A DNA stretch of 64,000 bases from Mesorhizobium sp. NFR06 (GCF_900115245.1 NZ_FOVT01000020.1:1-64000); one strand, 5' to 3'. Counted from the stretch's first letter, positions 34,053-43,496 are shown. A program made the numbers and translations. Notes: generated from the letters alone by a model not told the origin.

Positions 34053-34967
34053 TCACTCGGCCAGCGCCGGCGATTTGACGGCGCTCACACATTCCCCGAT
34101 CAACCACGCGCGGAACGCCGCCACGATATCGCGCCTTGCGCTGCGTTCCGGGATCGTCAGGCAATAGGGCTGGCGCAGCTTCAGCGATCGGGCCACAGGC
34201 CGGACCAGCCGGCCGTCCTCCAGCGCCTGGGCGCAATAGACGCCTTGCGCCAGCGCCACGCCCAGTCCTGAAATGGCGAGATCGAGCGCCGCCCGCGACG
34301 AGTTGGCCGAAAGGCCGCGCTGTGCCGCCCGGCCCAGTTCGCTTCCCGCCGCCTCGAACCAGTTGCGCCAGGATGGAAAGGACGCCCCGGTCGGGCCCCA
34401 ATCGGTGTGAATAAGCGGCAGGCCGGCAAGGCTGTCGGATTTGATCGCGGCGGCGAGCGTCGGAGCGCAGACGGGATAGACGGCGTCCCTGACGATTTCC
34501 TCGGTCGGATGCTCCCGATAGTGAGGACCGTAAGAGAGGCGGATGTCGATCAGTTCATGGTCGAACGGCACCGGATCGTCGTCGCCCCTGAGCGAAATAT
34601 CGGCGGCGCCGTGACCCGCGACAAAACCAAAGAGGCGCTCCGAGAGCCAGCCCATCGCCATAGAAGGCGGCACCGAGACGACCAGCCTTGGCCGGAACGC
34701 ATCGCCACCGACATCGCGTGCGACACTGCCGATTTCCCGGAAGGCCATGCTGAGCCTTGGCAGCATCTCGACCCCGGCCTCGGTAAGCACGACGCGGCGA
34801 TTGACGCGGTGGAAGAGCTTGCGGCCCATCTGTTCCTCGACGGTGCGGATCAGCTGGCTGACGGCCGCGGCCGAAACCGACAGTTCCTCGGCGGCGGCGG
34901 CAAAGCTGCCTGTCCGCGCTGCCGCTTCGAAAGCCTGAAGTCCGCGCAATGAGGGAAGGGTGACCAT
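34053..34967 (-). CDS. LysR-family regulator (GcvA-like) next to desaturase
   Basis: A 304-residue regulator. The helix-turn-helix spans about residues 5–65 (LPSLRGLQAFEAAARTGSFA, then SVSAAAVSQLIRTVEEQMG). The effector domain follows. It is divergent from a fatty acid desaturase, with a perfect dyad in the gap, so it probably controls that gene and itself. Confidence 0.9.
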   Translation of the reverse strand: MVTLPSLRGLQAFEAAARTGSFAAAAEELSVSAAAVSQLIRTVEEQMGRKLFHRVNRRVVLTEAGVEMLPRLSMAFREIGSVARDVGGDAFRPRLVVSVPPSMAMGWLSERLFGFVAGHGAADISLRGDDDPVPFDHELIDIRLSYGPHYREHPTEEIVRDAVYPVCAPTLAAAIKSDSLAGLPLIHTDWGPTGASFPSWRNWFEAAGSELGRAAQRGLSANSSRAALDLAISGLGVALAQGVYCAQALEDGRLVRPVARSLKLRQPYCLTIPERSARRDIVAAFRAWLIGECVSAVKSPALAE

Positions 34968-34978
34968 GGAAACCAGAA

Positions 34979-34997
34979 AGATAAGGTGACCTTATCT
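34979..34997. promoter_or_regulatory. Operator-like dyad between LysR and desaturase
   Basis: AGATAAGGTGACCTTATCT has perfect 8-bp arms around a 3-base centre. It lies 11 bases before the LysR start and 54 before the desaturase start. It contains the AT–N11–AT arrangement seen at LysR-type regulator sites. Confidence 0.75.
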
Positions 34998-35051
34998 ATT
35001 TCGCAGAAATCCTCGTTTTTCGAAAGGTTTCTTTCTGGGTATCGTCATCCC

Positions 35052-35966
35052 ATGAATGCAATCGACCACGCCGGCGTCGACCATCGCCAAGTGATCGCCT
35101 CGCTGACGAATGAGGAGCGCGGCCGGCTGACCGGCAAATCGGATGGACCGGGACTTGTCCAGTTTACGCTCCATCTCGGCGCGATCGTCGTTGTTGGCGC
35201 GCTGATTGCCGCCAAGGTGCCGTTCTGGCCCGCCCTGATGCTGCCGCAGGGCATCCTGATCGTGTTCCTGTTCACCCTGCTGCACGAAACTGTACACAGG
35301 ACGGCGTTCGCAACGCAATGGCTGAACGATATGATCGCGCGTTTCTGCAGCCTGGCGCTTGCGCTGCCCGCCGACTGGTTTCGCTATTTCCATTTCGCCC
35401 ATCACCGCTTCACCCAGGATCCGCAAAACGATCCGGAGCTTGCGTTCCCAAAACCCGAGACGATGCGGCAATACATCGTCCACATCTCCGGCCTGCCGGT
35501 GTGGTGGGGCCATTTCAAGACGCTCTACACCAATGCGACCGGCGCCTGCCGCGACAGTTTCGTGCCGCCGAAGGGCCTGCCGAAGGTGAAGGCCGAGGCG
35601 CGGGCGATGATCGCCTTCTACGTCGTCCTGCTGGCGCTTGCCGTCTGGTTCAAGGCATCGGTCGTGCTCTATGTCTGGATCGTGCCGGCGCTGCTGGGCC
35701 AGCCGTTCCTGCGGCTTTATCTGTTGGCCGAGCATGGCCGCTGTCCGTTTGTCGCCAATATGCTGGAAAACAGCCGCACGACGCTGACCAACTGGTTCGT
35801 GCGCAAGCTCGCCTGGAACATGCCTTATCATGCGGAGCACCACGCTTATCCCGGCGTGCCGTTCCACCAGCTGCCGCAATTCCACCGGCTGATCGAGCGC
35901 CATCTCAAGGTGGTCGAGCCCGGCTATGTGAGCTTCCACGAGAAATACATCGAGACGCTGCGTTGA
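35052..35966 (+). CDS. Membrane fatty acid desaturase
   Basis: A 304-residue integral membrane di-iron desaturase. The three histidine boxes are present: HETVH, HFAHHRF and HAEHHAYP; hydrophobic segments flank them. Such enzymes introduce double bonds in acyl chains, or hydroxylate or desaturate related lipids. The exact substrate cannot be inferred. ATG 35052 is chosen because the preceding frame from 34986 crosses the operator. Confidence 0.9.
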   Translation: MNAIDHAGVDHRQVIASLTNEERGRLTGKSDGPGLVQFTLHLGAIVVVGALIAAKVPFWPALMLPQGILIVFLFTLLHETVHRTAFATQWLNDMIARFCSLALALPADWFRYFHFAHHRFTQDPQNDPELAFPKPETMRQYIVHISGLPVWWGHFKTLYTNATGACRDSFVPPKGLPKVKAEARAMIAFYVVLLALAVWFKASVVLYVWIVPALLGQPFLRLYLLAEHGRCPFVANMLENSRTTLTNWFVRKLAWNMPYHAEHHAYPGVPFHQLPQFHRLIERHLKVVEPGYVSFHEKYIETLR

Positions 35967-35981
35967 TAGCCGGGCTCGACG

Positions 35982-38123
35982 TCAGCCTGACTGGCGCAGC
36001 AGCGCCTGCGAACGCAGCAGTCGGGTGATTTCGGTGGCCTTGGCCGGCACGCCGACCAGATAGCCTTGCGCCTCGCCGCAGCCGGCCTTGCGCAGCATAT
36101 CGAGCTGCGCTTCGGTTTCGACGCCCTCGGCCGTGACTGTGATGCCGAGTTCAGCGCCAAGGCCGATGACCGTGCGCACGATCGCCGCCGTATCGCGTCT
36201 GTCGAGATCGCCGGTGAACGAGCGGTCGATCTTGATTTTGTCGACCGGGAAGCGGCGCAGATAGCCGAGCGAGGAATAGCCGGTGCCGAAATCGTCGAGT
36301 GCGATGCGCACGCCGAGGCCGCGCAGCTGGCTGAGCGTCTTCAGCACCGCGTCGCTTTCGTCCATCATCACCGTTTCGGTGATTTCGAGCTCAAGGCGGT
36401 TGGCCGCCAGGCCGGAAAAGGCAAGCGCCGAGACCACGCTGCGGGCGAAGCCGCCGCTCTTGATCTGCGCGCCCGAGACATTGACGGCCATGCGCATGTC
36501 CTGCGGCCAGTTCGCCGCCACGTTGCAAGCCTTGCGCAGTGCCCAGTCGCCGAGCTGCACGATCAATCCGGTCTCTTCGGCGGCGGCGATGAAGTTTTCC
36601 GGCGACACCAGGCCGCGCGCCGGCGAGCGCCAGCGCATCAGGGCCTCCGCGCCAACGATTCTACCGGAGCCGATGTTGAGGATCGGCTGAAAATCGAGCT
36701 CGAATTCGCGCTTGCCAAGTGCTGCTTCGAGGTCGACTTCAAGCGCCCGGCGCTCCCGCATCAGGGCATCCATGCCCGGCTCGAAGAAGCGATATACATT
36801 GCGCCCTTCGCTCTTGCCCCGGTAGAGCGCCATGTCGGCGTTGCTCAGCAGCGTGTCGGCATCGTTCCCGTCGCCGGGATAGAGCGCGATGCCGAGGCTC
36901 GCGCCCACATGTATTTCGCGCCCCTTGTCGCGATAGGGCTTGCCGACGATCTCGACGATGCGCTTGGCCAGCTTTTCGGCATCGGCGGCGCTCCTGATGC
37001 CGAATTGGATGATGGCGAACTCGTCGCCGCCGAAGCGCGCCACCACGTCCTTGCTGCTGCGCACGGAGTGCTGCAGCCGCTTGGCCACGCATTTCAGCAG
37101 CCAGTCTCCGGCCGGGTGGCCGAATGTATCGTTGACCGCCTTGAAGCGGTCGAGGTCGACCGAGAGGATCGCCAGGGGTTTTGTTTTGGCCTCGCCAAGC
37201 GCCTGGTCCAGCCGTTCGCGAAACATCGAGCGGTTGGGCAGGTTGGTCAGCGTGTCGTGATGCGCGAGATGTGTCATGCGTTCTTCGGCGCGCCTGCGCT
37301 CGGTGACATCCTCGAAGGTCGCCACCCATCCGCCGCCGGCGAGCGGCCGCCGCAAGACGAAGAGCGTTCGTCCGTCGACCAATTCGCGATAGCTCGAGCG
37401 CGACTGGCCGGCCTCCAGGCTGGCCCTCGTTTTTCCGACTTCGGCGTCGATTTCGAGAGGCGCGAAGATGCGGAGACGAATGAGTTTGGCCAGCATCTGG
37501 CGATGCGTCATGCCAAGCGCGAAATCCGAGGCCTTGGCGTTGCACAGATCCAGAAAACGCTGGTTGCGCACGATGAGCCGACCCTTGGCGCTGTACATCA
37601 GCAGGCCTTGCGACATGTTCGCGAGCGCGGCGTCGAAACGGCGGTGCTGCTCTTTCAACTCCGCTTCGGCGCGCCATTGTTCGGTCACGTCCTCGTAGAT
37701 CGATACCCAGCCGCCGACGGCGATCGGCCGATGAGAAATGACGATGATGCGCCCGTCCGACAGGACTTCCTCATAGGTCGAAGGCTTGGCGCGCTCGATG
37801 TAAGGCTTACGGATGGCATAGAGCTCGCTGGCGCTCTGAGAGGCGATACCGATATCGACGCTGTGCTGCAGGATGTCGAAGAAGCGAATGCCGGGCGTCA
37901 CCACCTTGGCGTCGAGCCGGAATATGTCGATGTAGTTGCGGTTGCAGATGATCATCCGCTCGTCGGCGTCGAACATGCACAGCCCATGCGACATGTTCTC
38001 GACAGCGGCCGCGAAGCGTTCGTTCTGGGCGCGTAATTCTTCCGCCATTCGCCGAACCGGGTCGATGCGGGCAGCTCTCCGCTTGCCGGCGACCGAACCA
38101 GTCTTGACTTGTGGGCCAGGCAT
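35982..38123 (-). CDS. PAS–PAS–GGDEF–EAL signalling protein
   Basis: A 713-residue cytoplasmic cyclic-di-GMP protein. Two PAS-like sensor domains (about residues 25–150 and 155–275, each with ENMSHGL/ANMSQGL and an EDVTE end) precede a GGDEF domain (RFGGDEFA intact, about 285–450) and an EAL domain (EALMRW and LDDFGTGYSSLGYLRRFPV, about 455–710). Both catalytic motifs look intact, so it may be bifunctional or switch by sensor state. No membrane segment is seen. ATG 38123 is preferred over GTG 38129 because of GAAGG upstream. Confidence 0.93.
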   Translation of the reverse strand: MPGPQVKTGSVAGKRRAARIDPVRRMAEELRAQNERFAAAVENMSHGLCMFDADERMIICNRNYIDIFRLDAKVVTPGIRFFDILQHSVDIGIASQSASELYAIRKPYIERAKPSTYEEVLSDGRIIVISHRPIAVGGWVSIYEDVTEQWRAEAELKEQHRRFDAALANMSQGLLMYSAKGRLIVRNQRFLDLCNAKASDFALGMTHRQMLAKLIRLRIFAPLEIDAEVGKTRASLEAGQSRSSYRELVDGRTLFVLRRPLAGGGWVATFEDVTERRRAEERMTHLAHHDTLTNLPNRSMFRERLDQALGEAKTKPLAILSVDLDRFKAVNDTFGHPAGDWLLKCVAKRLQHSVRSSKDVVARFGGDEFAIIQFGIRSAADAEKLAKRIVEIVGKPYRDKGREIHVGASLGIALYPGDGNDADTLLSNADMALYRGKSEGRNVYRFFEPGMDALMRERRALEVDLEAALGKREFELDFQPILNIGSGRIVGAEALMRWRSPARGLVSPENFIAAAEETGLIVQLGDWALRKACNVAANWPQDMRMAVNVSGAQIKSGGFARSVVSALAFSGLAANRLELEITETVMMDESDAVLKTLSQLRGLGVRIALDDFGTGYSSLGYLRRFPVDKIKIDRSFTGDLDRRDTAAIVRTVIGLGAELGITVTAEGVETEAQLDMLRKAGCGEAQGYLVGVPAKATEITRLLRSQALLRQSG

Positions 38124-38188
38124 GAGCACGCCTTCGGACCGTGACCGAACGCAATACTGTCCCGGTCGCAGGTTAATTTAGCGTTCTT

Positions 38189-38827
38189 TTATGTGGATGA
38201 ATTCACGGCGAGCGACAACCGGCGCTCGGCCTCCAACGTGTTGAAACGCCCGAGAAAAGCCGCTTGCGCCCAGGTCACGGATTTTGGCGTGAAGTCGAAG
38301 CGCTCGGCGGAGAAGCCGCGCGGCCGGCCAAAGAACTCGGTCGCTTCCGCTGTCGAAAAGCCCGCCAGCAGCGTCGCCTCGAAATAGGCTGCGATCTGGT
38401 CGGCGCGCTTGATGTCCCTGCGCAAGGTCGCAGCGAGCTCCGCCGGCAGCGCGAAACGCAAATGGATGGCGCGCTGCAGGCGCAGCTCACAATCCTTGTA
38501 GGAGCCGCCCATCACCGATTTGAACGGCGAGATCATGTCGCCGATGACGTATTCAGGCGCATCGTGCAGCAGGGCTGCGAGCCTCGCCTCGGCCGTAGCC
38601 TCCGGCGCCAGTTCGCCATAGAGCGCCTCGACCAGCAGCGAGTGCTGCGCGACGGAGAAAGCATGCTCGCCGCTGGTCTGGCCGTTCCAGCGGGCGACGC
38701 GAGCAAGGCCGTGCGCGATGTCGGCGATCTCGATGTCGAGCGGCGAGGGGTCGAGCAGGTCGAGCCGCCGCCCGGAAAGCATGCGTTGCCAGGCGCGCGG
38801 CGGCGCGCCGGCCCGGTCGGCCGCCAT
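38189..38827 (-). CDS. HD-domain hydrolase, YfbR-like
   Basis: A 212-residue HD-superfamily phosphohydrolase. The metal-binding residues occur in EHAFSVAQHSL, ALLHDAPEYVIGD and RADQIAAYFEAT. YfbR relatives hydrolyse 5'-deoxynucleotides. Its start overlaps the stop of the ygfZ gene (TGATG), indicating co-translation. Confidence 0.87.
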   Translation of the reverse strand: MAADRAGAPPRAWQRMLSGRRLDLLDPSPLDIEIADIAHGLARVARWNGQTSGEHAFSVAQHSLLVEALYGELAPEATAEARLAALLHDAPEYVIGDMISPFKSVMGGSYKDCELRLQRAIHLRFALPAELAATLRRDIKRADQIAAYFEATLLAGFSTAEATEFFGRPRGFSAERFDFTPKSVTWAQAAFLGRFNTLEAERRLSLAVNSST

Positions 38828-39690
38828 CAGGCCTCCTCCGCGCTGACCGCACCTTCAGGGAAGGAGAACTTCGCCCATACGGGGATCGAGAGCGTTATCG
38901 GAACCTCGCCCGCCATGATCGCCTCGCCGGCATCGACCGCCGCCTTGACGCGGTCGATGCGGGCGATGGCGAGGCCGCGCCCGTCGTTTGACGAGCCCAG
39001 CGTGCCGATCGGCCGGCCATTGACAGTCACCTCCGTGCCGGCCGGGGGCAGCGGTCCGGCTGCGATGGCGAGCAGCACCCGGCGCCGCGCTGTGCCGCGA
39101 TGCTGCATGCGCGAGACCACTTCCTGGCCGATATAGCAGCCTTTCTTGAAGCCGACGCCGCCCGTCTCGTCGAGCAGCACGTCATGCGGGAATGCATCGC
39201 CGAGCTGGTAGTCGCTGCCGCTTTCGGCGATGCCATGGGCGACGCGAATGGCCTGCCAGCTATTTGGGTCGCCGCCGTCCTTTGCCTCGCCGCCATAAGC
39301 GCGGCCGATCGCAATGTCGCCAAAACGTGTGTCGGCGAACGCTGTTGAATCGGAAGGTGAGGCGGTTGAATCATCATGCCATGCGACGGTGACAAGCACC
39401 TGATCCTGCTTGGCAATCTCGGCCTTCGCCCTTAGCCGGTACAGCATCAGCCGGCGCACGAAGTCATCGGCGATGTCGGCCCGGCATTCCAGTTGGAAGC
39501 CGCCGTCGCCGGTGCGCGAGATCAGGAAATCGAACAGGATCTTGCCCTGCGGCGAAAGCAGCGCCCCGGGTTTGGCCTGGCCGGGTCCCAGCGTGTCGAG
39601 GTCGGTGGTGAGGATGTTCTGCAGAAAATGCTCGGCGTCGGGGCCTGAAACGGAAATGAGCGTCCGGTCTTTAAGCTGGGCAAAGGGCAT
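38827..39690 (-). CDS. ygfZ: YgfZ/GcvT-like folate-binding protein
   Basis: A 287-residue tetrahydrofolate-binding protein involved in Fe–S cluster maintenance. The family signature KGCYIGQEVVSRMQHRG, with its conserved Cys, is intact. The N-terminus (LKDRTLISVSGPDAEHFLQN) is the GcvT-like domain. ATG 39690 fits the family; a longer frame starts at 39717. It is followed directly by the HD hydrolase gene. Confidence 0.92.
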   Translation of the reverse strand: MPFAQLKDRTLISVSGPDAEHFLQNILTTDLDTLGPGQAKPGALLSPQGKILFDFLISRTGDGGFQLECRADIADDFVRRLMLYRLRAKAEIAKQDQVLVTVAWHDDSTASPSDSTAFADTRFGDIAIGRAYGGEAKDGGDPNSWQAIRVAHGIAESGSDYQLGDAFPHDVLLDETGGVGFKKGCYIGQEVVSRMQHRGTARRRVLLAIAAGPLPPAGTEVTVNGRPIGTLGSSNDGRGLAIARIDRVKAAVDAGEAIMAGEVPITLSIPVWAKFSFPEGAVSAEEA

Positions 39691-39775
39691 GGGCGTAAAA
39701 TCGGCCTGATCTTGCAAAACGTTCGGTCATTACGTAAGCCGGCCGCACTCCCCCCGCAAGAGATTGGACCTGCCC

Positions 39776-41107
39776 ATGGCAACCACCTTCGACCTCATCC
39801 TGACAGGCGGCACGGTGGTCAATCATGGCGGCGAGGGCCGGCGCGACATCGGCGTGAAGGCCGGTCTCATCGCGCGCATCGGCGATCTCGGCCAGGCTTC
39901 GGCCGGCGAAACCATAGACTGCGCGGGGCTGCACATCCTGCCGGGCGTCGTCGACAGCCAGGTGCATTTCCGCGAACCGGGGCTGGAGCACAAGGAGGAT
40001 CTCGAGACCGGCTCACGCGCCGCGGTGCTCGGCGGCGTCACCGCCGTGTTCGAGATGCCCAACACCAATCCGCTGACCACAAGCGAGGCGGCGCTCGCCG
40101 ACAAGGTGCGCCGTGCCACCGGCCGCATGCATTGCGACTTCGCCTTCTGGGTCGGCGGCACGCGCGACAATGCCGGCGATGTCGGCGAACTGGAACGGCT
40201 GCCGGGCGCTGCCGGCATAAAGGTGTTCATGGGCTCGTCCACGGGCGACCTTCTGGTCGAGGACGATGAAGGCGTCGCCTCGATCCTGCGCAACACCCGC
40301 CGCCGCTCCGCCTTCCACTCGGAGGACGAGTTTCGTCTGCGCGAACGGCTCGGCGAGCGCATCGAGGGCGACCCGTCGTCCCATCCCGTCTGGCGCGACG
40401 AGATCGCGGCGCTGCGCTGCACGCAGCGCCTGGTGCGCATCGCCAGGCAGACGCGCGCGCGCATCCACGTGCTGCATATCTCGACGGCCGAGGAGATCGT
40501 GTTCCTCGAGCAGCACAAGGATGTCGCGACCTGCGAGGCGACGCCGCATCACTTGACGCTGACGGCGGACGACTACGCGCGGTTGGGCACGCTGATCCAG
40601 ATGAACCCGCCGGTGCGGGCCGCACGCCACCGCGACGGCCTCTGGCACGGCATTTCGCAAGGCATCGTCGACGTTCTGGGGTCGGATCACGCGCCGCACA
40701 CGCTGGCCGAAAAAGCGAAGCCTTACCCGGCTTCGCCGTCCGGCATGACCGGCGTGCAGACGCTGGTACCGATCATGCTCGACCACGTCAACGCCGGCCG
40801 GCTCACCTTGCAGCGCTTCGTCGACCTTTCCAGCCACGGCCCGCAGCGCATTTTCGGCATGGCGCGGAAGGGCCGGATCGCCGCCGGCTACGATGCGGAC
40901 TTCACCATTGTCGATATGAAACGGCGCGAGACCATCACCAACGCCCAGGCCGGCTCCAAGGCCGGCTGGACGCCCTATGACGGCAGGCAGGTCACCGGCT
41001 GGCCGGTCGGCACCATCGTGCGCGGCATGCGTGTCATGTGGGAAGGCGAGATCGTCGCGCCCGGACAGGGCAGGGCGGTGGAGTTTTCCGAGGCGCTGCC
41101 GGCCTAA
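39776..41107 (+). CDS. pyrC: Dihydroorotase, class I
   Basis: A 443-residue amidohydrolase that closes carbamoyl-aspartate to dihydroorotate. Metal ligands: VDSQVHFREPG (His-x-His form with Gln between Ser and Val; the first His is replaced by Gln), a lysine in IKVFMGSS, His in HVLHIST, and Asp in GSDHAPH. The first ligand His of the usual HxH (as in VDxHxH) reads SQVH here, which is common in this rhizobial subgroup. It may be a divergent dihydroorotase or a related cyclic amidohydrolase; the family is certain, the substrate less so. Confidence 0.85.
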   Translation: MATTFDLILTGGTVVNHGGEGRRDIGVKAGLIARIGDLGQASAGETIDCAGLHILPGVVDSQVHFREPGLEHKEDLETGSRAAVLGGVTAVFEMPNTNPLTTSEAALADKVRRATGRMHCDFAFWVGGTRDNAGDVGELERLPGAAGIKVFMGSSTGDLLVEDDEGVASILRNTRRRSAFHSEDEFRLRERLGERIEGDPSSHPVWRDEIAALRCTQRLVRIARQTRARIHVLHISTAEEIVFLEQHKDVATCEATPHHLTLTADDYARLGTLIQMNPPVRAARHRDGLWHGISQGIVDVLGSDHAPHTLAEKAKPYPASPSGMTGVQTLVPIMLDHVNAGRLTLQRFVDLSSHGPQRIFGMARKGRIAAGYDADFTIVDMKRRETITNAQAGSKAGWTPYDGRQVTGWPVGTIVRGMRVMWEGEIVAPGQGRAVEFSEALPA

Positions 41108-41913
41108 TCCCCGGCTACAAAAAACAGCCACTGTCCCGTCGGCGTGATGCCGACGCGGTAGAAAATGTAGGCGCCGAACTGTTTCATGTCGTCATAGTCG
41201 CTTGCCGTGACCAGCTTGAACAGTTCGACACGCTGCCTGGGATCGAGCTTGTCGAGCGGCAGCGCGAAGAAATACGGCCAGACATAGAGTTCCTGCGGCG
41301 TGCCGGCGTCGACATGGACGTAACCGGCCGACAGCACTTCTTCCAGGATGGCGAGGATTTCCTGGCCGTCGCCGTCGCCCGAGAGGCTCTTGAGGAAAGT
41401 GACCGGGTCGCCGTCAATGTCGCCCAGCGACAATTGCGTCATCGCTTCGCCCTTGCCGATCAGCGGCCTCAGCTTCTCGATGTCGCCGCTCCTGCACGCC
41501 TCGATGATCAGCCCATGCATGCGCTTGACCGGTTCGGGAAGCGTGTCGAGGTCGTAGACGACCGCTGGCGGCGGAGCATCGGGATCGGCGCGCGGGCTGG
41601 TGATGCCGCCATTGGCGGGCGGCGTTTTCGGCTCCGACTTGTCCGTGTCGTCGGCCGGCTGGCCGCTGTCCGAGGGCTTGCCGCCGGGCGCCTCCGGCAT
41701 CGGCACGGTGGCACCGGGCGCGGCGTTATTGCCGTTGGCTGGCGGCGGAGCGACCGGGGAAGGCAGGTCCTCGCGTTGGATCTCGCTCAACGCGTAAGAA
41801 GGCGTGCTGGTGAGGCACACAGGCAGCGCCAGGCAGGAAACGGCGATCAGGATGCAGAGGGCCGGCCCGCGTGGCCGGCCTGACATCGGAAATCTCACCG
41901 CTTGCCTCTCCAT
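41104..41913 (-). CDS. Conserved secreted protein of rhizobia, function unknown
   Basis: A 269-residue protein with a signal peptide (hydrophobic core ALCILIAVSCLALPVCL, then PSYA). A Pro/Asn/Gly/Ala-rich linker (about residues 55–115) leads to a folded C-terminal part of about 150 residues with EPVKRMHGLIIEACRSGD and YVWPYFFALPLDKL. No enzyme motif was recognised. Its stop overlaps the convergent pyrC stop by 4 bases. ATG 41913 is likely; a longer frame reaches 41952. Confidence 0.75.
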   Translation of the reverse strand: MERQAVRFPMSGRPRGPALCILIAVSCLALPVCLTSTPSYALSEIQREDLPSPVAPPPANGNNAAPGATVPMPEAPGGKPSDSGQPADDTDKSEPKTPPANGGITSPRADPDAPPPAVVYDLDTLPEPVKRMHGLIIEACRSGDIEKLRPLIGKGEAMTQLSLGDIDGDPVTFLKSLSGDGDGQEILAILEEVLSAGYVHVDAGTPQELYVWPYFFALPLDKLDPRQRVELFKLVTASDYDDMKQFGAYIFYRVGITPTGQWLFFVAGD

Positions 41914-42014
41914 TGTTACCCGGCCTGGTCCGAGCGGGGCTCTGAATGACAAGGCATGTGGGCATGATGCCCAAACGGCGCGTCGCCGTCAAAAGTCGCT
42001 GTCGAAACAGGCGG

Positions 42015-42272
42015 CTAGTGCTTGAGGCGTTCCGGCTCGAACGCGCCGGCGATCACCTTCTCGCGCATGCGGTCGAGGAGCGCCAGCGCCGAGGTCTCGC
42101 CATTGGCGCGCAGCATCTCGCCGAAAGCGGTTTCCAGCGCTGCCTCGGCGATGATTTCCGGTTCGATACCAGCCGACAGGCCCTCCGCCCAGGCTTCGCT
42201 GTGGCTCTCCACGGCGGTCAGGCGCTTTTCCTCCCTGACCAACGCGTCGATGTCGCTGACACCATGTTCCAT
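42015..42272 (-). CDS. Small conserved alpha-helical protein
   Basis: An 85-residue, acidic, mostly helical protein (VREEKRLTAVESHSEAWAEG, EPEIIAEAALETAFGEM, ALLDRMREKVIAGAF). I recognise it as a short rhizobial hypothetical but know no function. ATG 42272 is preferred; the frame extends to 42293. A 348-base AT-rich spacer lies upstream. Confidence 0.7.
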   Translation of the reverse strand: MEHGVSDIDALVREEKRLTAVESHSEAWAEGLSAGIEPEIIAEAALETAFGEMLRANGETSALALLDRMREKVIAGAFEPERLKH

Positions 42273-42620
42273 TGCGATGTCCACCTTCTGCAAGCGGCGA
42301 TCCGATGATCGATCCCGGCTTGGGGCTGTCAGTTCGTCCGCAGCCTCAACTAAGTCTTTGTAAATACGACATTTTTAGGGTCGAAATCTACGTCGCGAGC
42401 GAAACTGCGCTCAATTGGTGTCGAGCTTAGCCGATTAGACCGTCTTGCGGCATCAAAACCTTCAGTTTGAGTTAATTCCACAATCGCGCGCTAACGTTTC
42501 ATTAATGCTGTTGCACAAGTGCAACATATGATTGCCTCAGACTGGGACAATAAGGCACGTGGCGTTAGCGCCGATTGTTGCAAAAACTGCGCGAAACACG
42601 CTGCAGCGGCCCGCCCGGCC
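42273..42620. other. Long AT-rich intergenic spacer with dyad
   Basis: 348 bases without a supported gene. It contains the dyad TGTTGCACAAGTGCAACA (42509–42526), a CTAA–N7–TTAA pair about 20 bases to its left that is one base from a CtrA-type site, and a GGCGTTAGCGCC hairpin (about 42560). The spacer is upstream of the leftward 85-residue gene. A small RNA or promoter region is possible. Confidence 0.5.
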
Positions 42621-43001
42621 TCAATTCCCGTAACGCGAAGCAATGTCGCGCGACAACGTCTCGCCTTCCTTCATATAGCGGGCGATGGCTTCGGTCGCCG
42701 AAGACGTGCACTGGGTGTAGGTGCCGCTGAAGGAGCGGTAGCCGCGATTGAACGAGGCGATGAAACGGGCGCGCCGGTCAGGGTCTGGATTCTCCGACTC
42801 GAGCAGCTTTTCCATTTCAAGCCGCCATTGATCGCCCTTCTCGCCGCACAGGTTGCGCAGGAAATGCAGCGACCCCAGCACTTCCGCCAGCCGCATCAGC
42901 CCGGGCTCGAACGGCGACTCGGCCGCGAACGCCGGCCGCGCCGCGACAGCCATGCTGATGGCAAGGCACGCGGCGAGGAGAGGGGAAGCGCGGGTCATCA
43001 A
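42621..43001 (-). CDS. TIGR02301/DUF2385 secreted protein
   Basis: A 126-residue protein with a signal peptide (about residues 1–26, ending ARPAFA) and a helical mature part containing EVLGSLHFLRNLCGEKGDQW and FNRGYRSFSGTYTQC, each with a conserved Cys that may form a disulfide. It matches a rhizobial family without known function. Confidence 0.8.
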   Translation of the reverse strand: MMTRASPLLAACLAISMAVAARPAFAAESPFEPGLMRLAEVLGSLHFLRNLCGEKGDQWRLEMEKLLESENPDPDRRARFIASFNRGYRSFSGTYTQCTSSATEAIARYMKEGETLSRDIASRYGN

Positions 43002-43070
43002 AGCCTTGCGATCAAAGGGCAGGGCTTTTGTGGCGAATCATTTTACTCCCTGCAAGGCGATTTTTAACGC

Positions 43071-43496
43071 CTATCGCCGGGCGTTTTGCAACGGTCCAAG
43101 CAACTCTTCAGCGACCGACAACACGTCACCGGCGAGCGGCATTTCCGCCATTTCCGCCAGCGTGTAGAAGGCGGCCGTTTCGGCATCGTCGCTGGCTACG
43201 GGCTCGCCGCCGGCATAGGCGGCGCCGAATACCGTCAGCAGATAATCGACCGGATGGTTGTCGGCACGGCCGTCGATATGGATGTCGCGCAACGCGCGAT
43301 AGTCCTTCGCATCGAGGCCGGTCTCTTCCCGCAACTCGCGCGCCGCGGCTTGCGCAAGCGTTTCCCCGGATTCGACCTTGCCGCCGGGATAGGCGTAGAG
43401 CCCTTGCGATGGCGCTCGCGCGCGCTTGACCAGAAGCGCCGTCTCGCCGCGTATGACGGCGACGGAAACGGCTGGTATGATCTTGCGCTGTTCCAT
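43071..43496 (-). CDS. NUDIX hydrolase, MutT-like
   Basis: A 141-residue NUDIX protein. The NUDIX box is complete: GGKVESGETLAQAAARELREETGLDA fits GX5EX7REUXEEXGU. ADP-ribose or oxidised nucleotide hydrolysis is possible. ATG 43496 is chosen because the fold begins VSVAVIRGE soon after; the frame extends to 43601. Confidence 0.9.
   Translation of the reverse strand: MEQRKIIPAVSVAVIRGETALLVKRARAPSQGLYAYPGGKVESGETLAQAAARELREETGLDAKDYRALRDIHIDGRADNHPVDYLLTVFGAAYAGGEPVASDDAETAAFYTLAEMAEMPLAGDVLSVAEELLGPLQNARR

Noticed and set aside
36066..38036. 656-residue antisense open frame opposite the GGDEF–EAL gene
   Set aside because: Both GGDEF and EAL motifs read correctly on the other strand.
41038..41883. 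281-residue open frame opposite the secreted protein gene
   Set aside because: The minus strand has a clear signal peptide and family resemblance; the plus frame starts inside pyrC and is Arg/Gly-rich.
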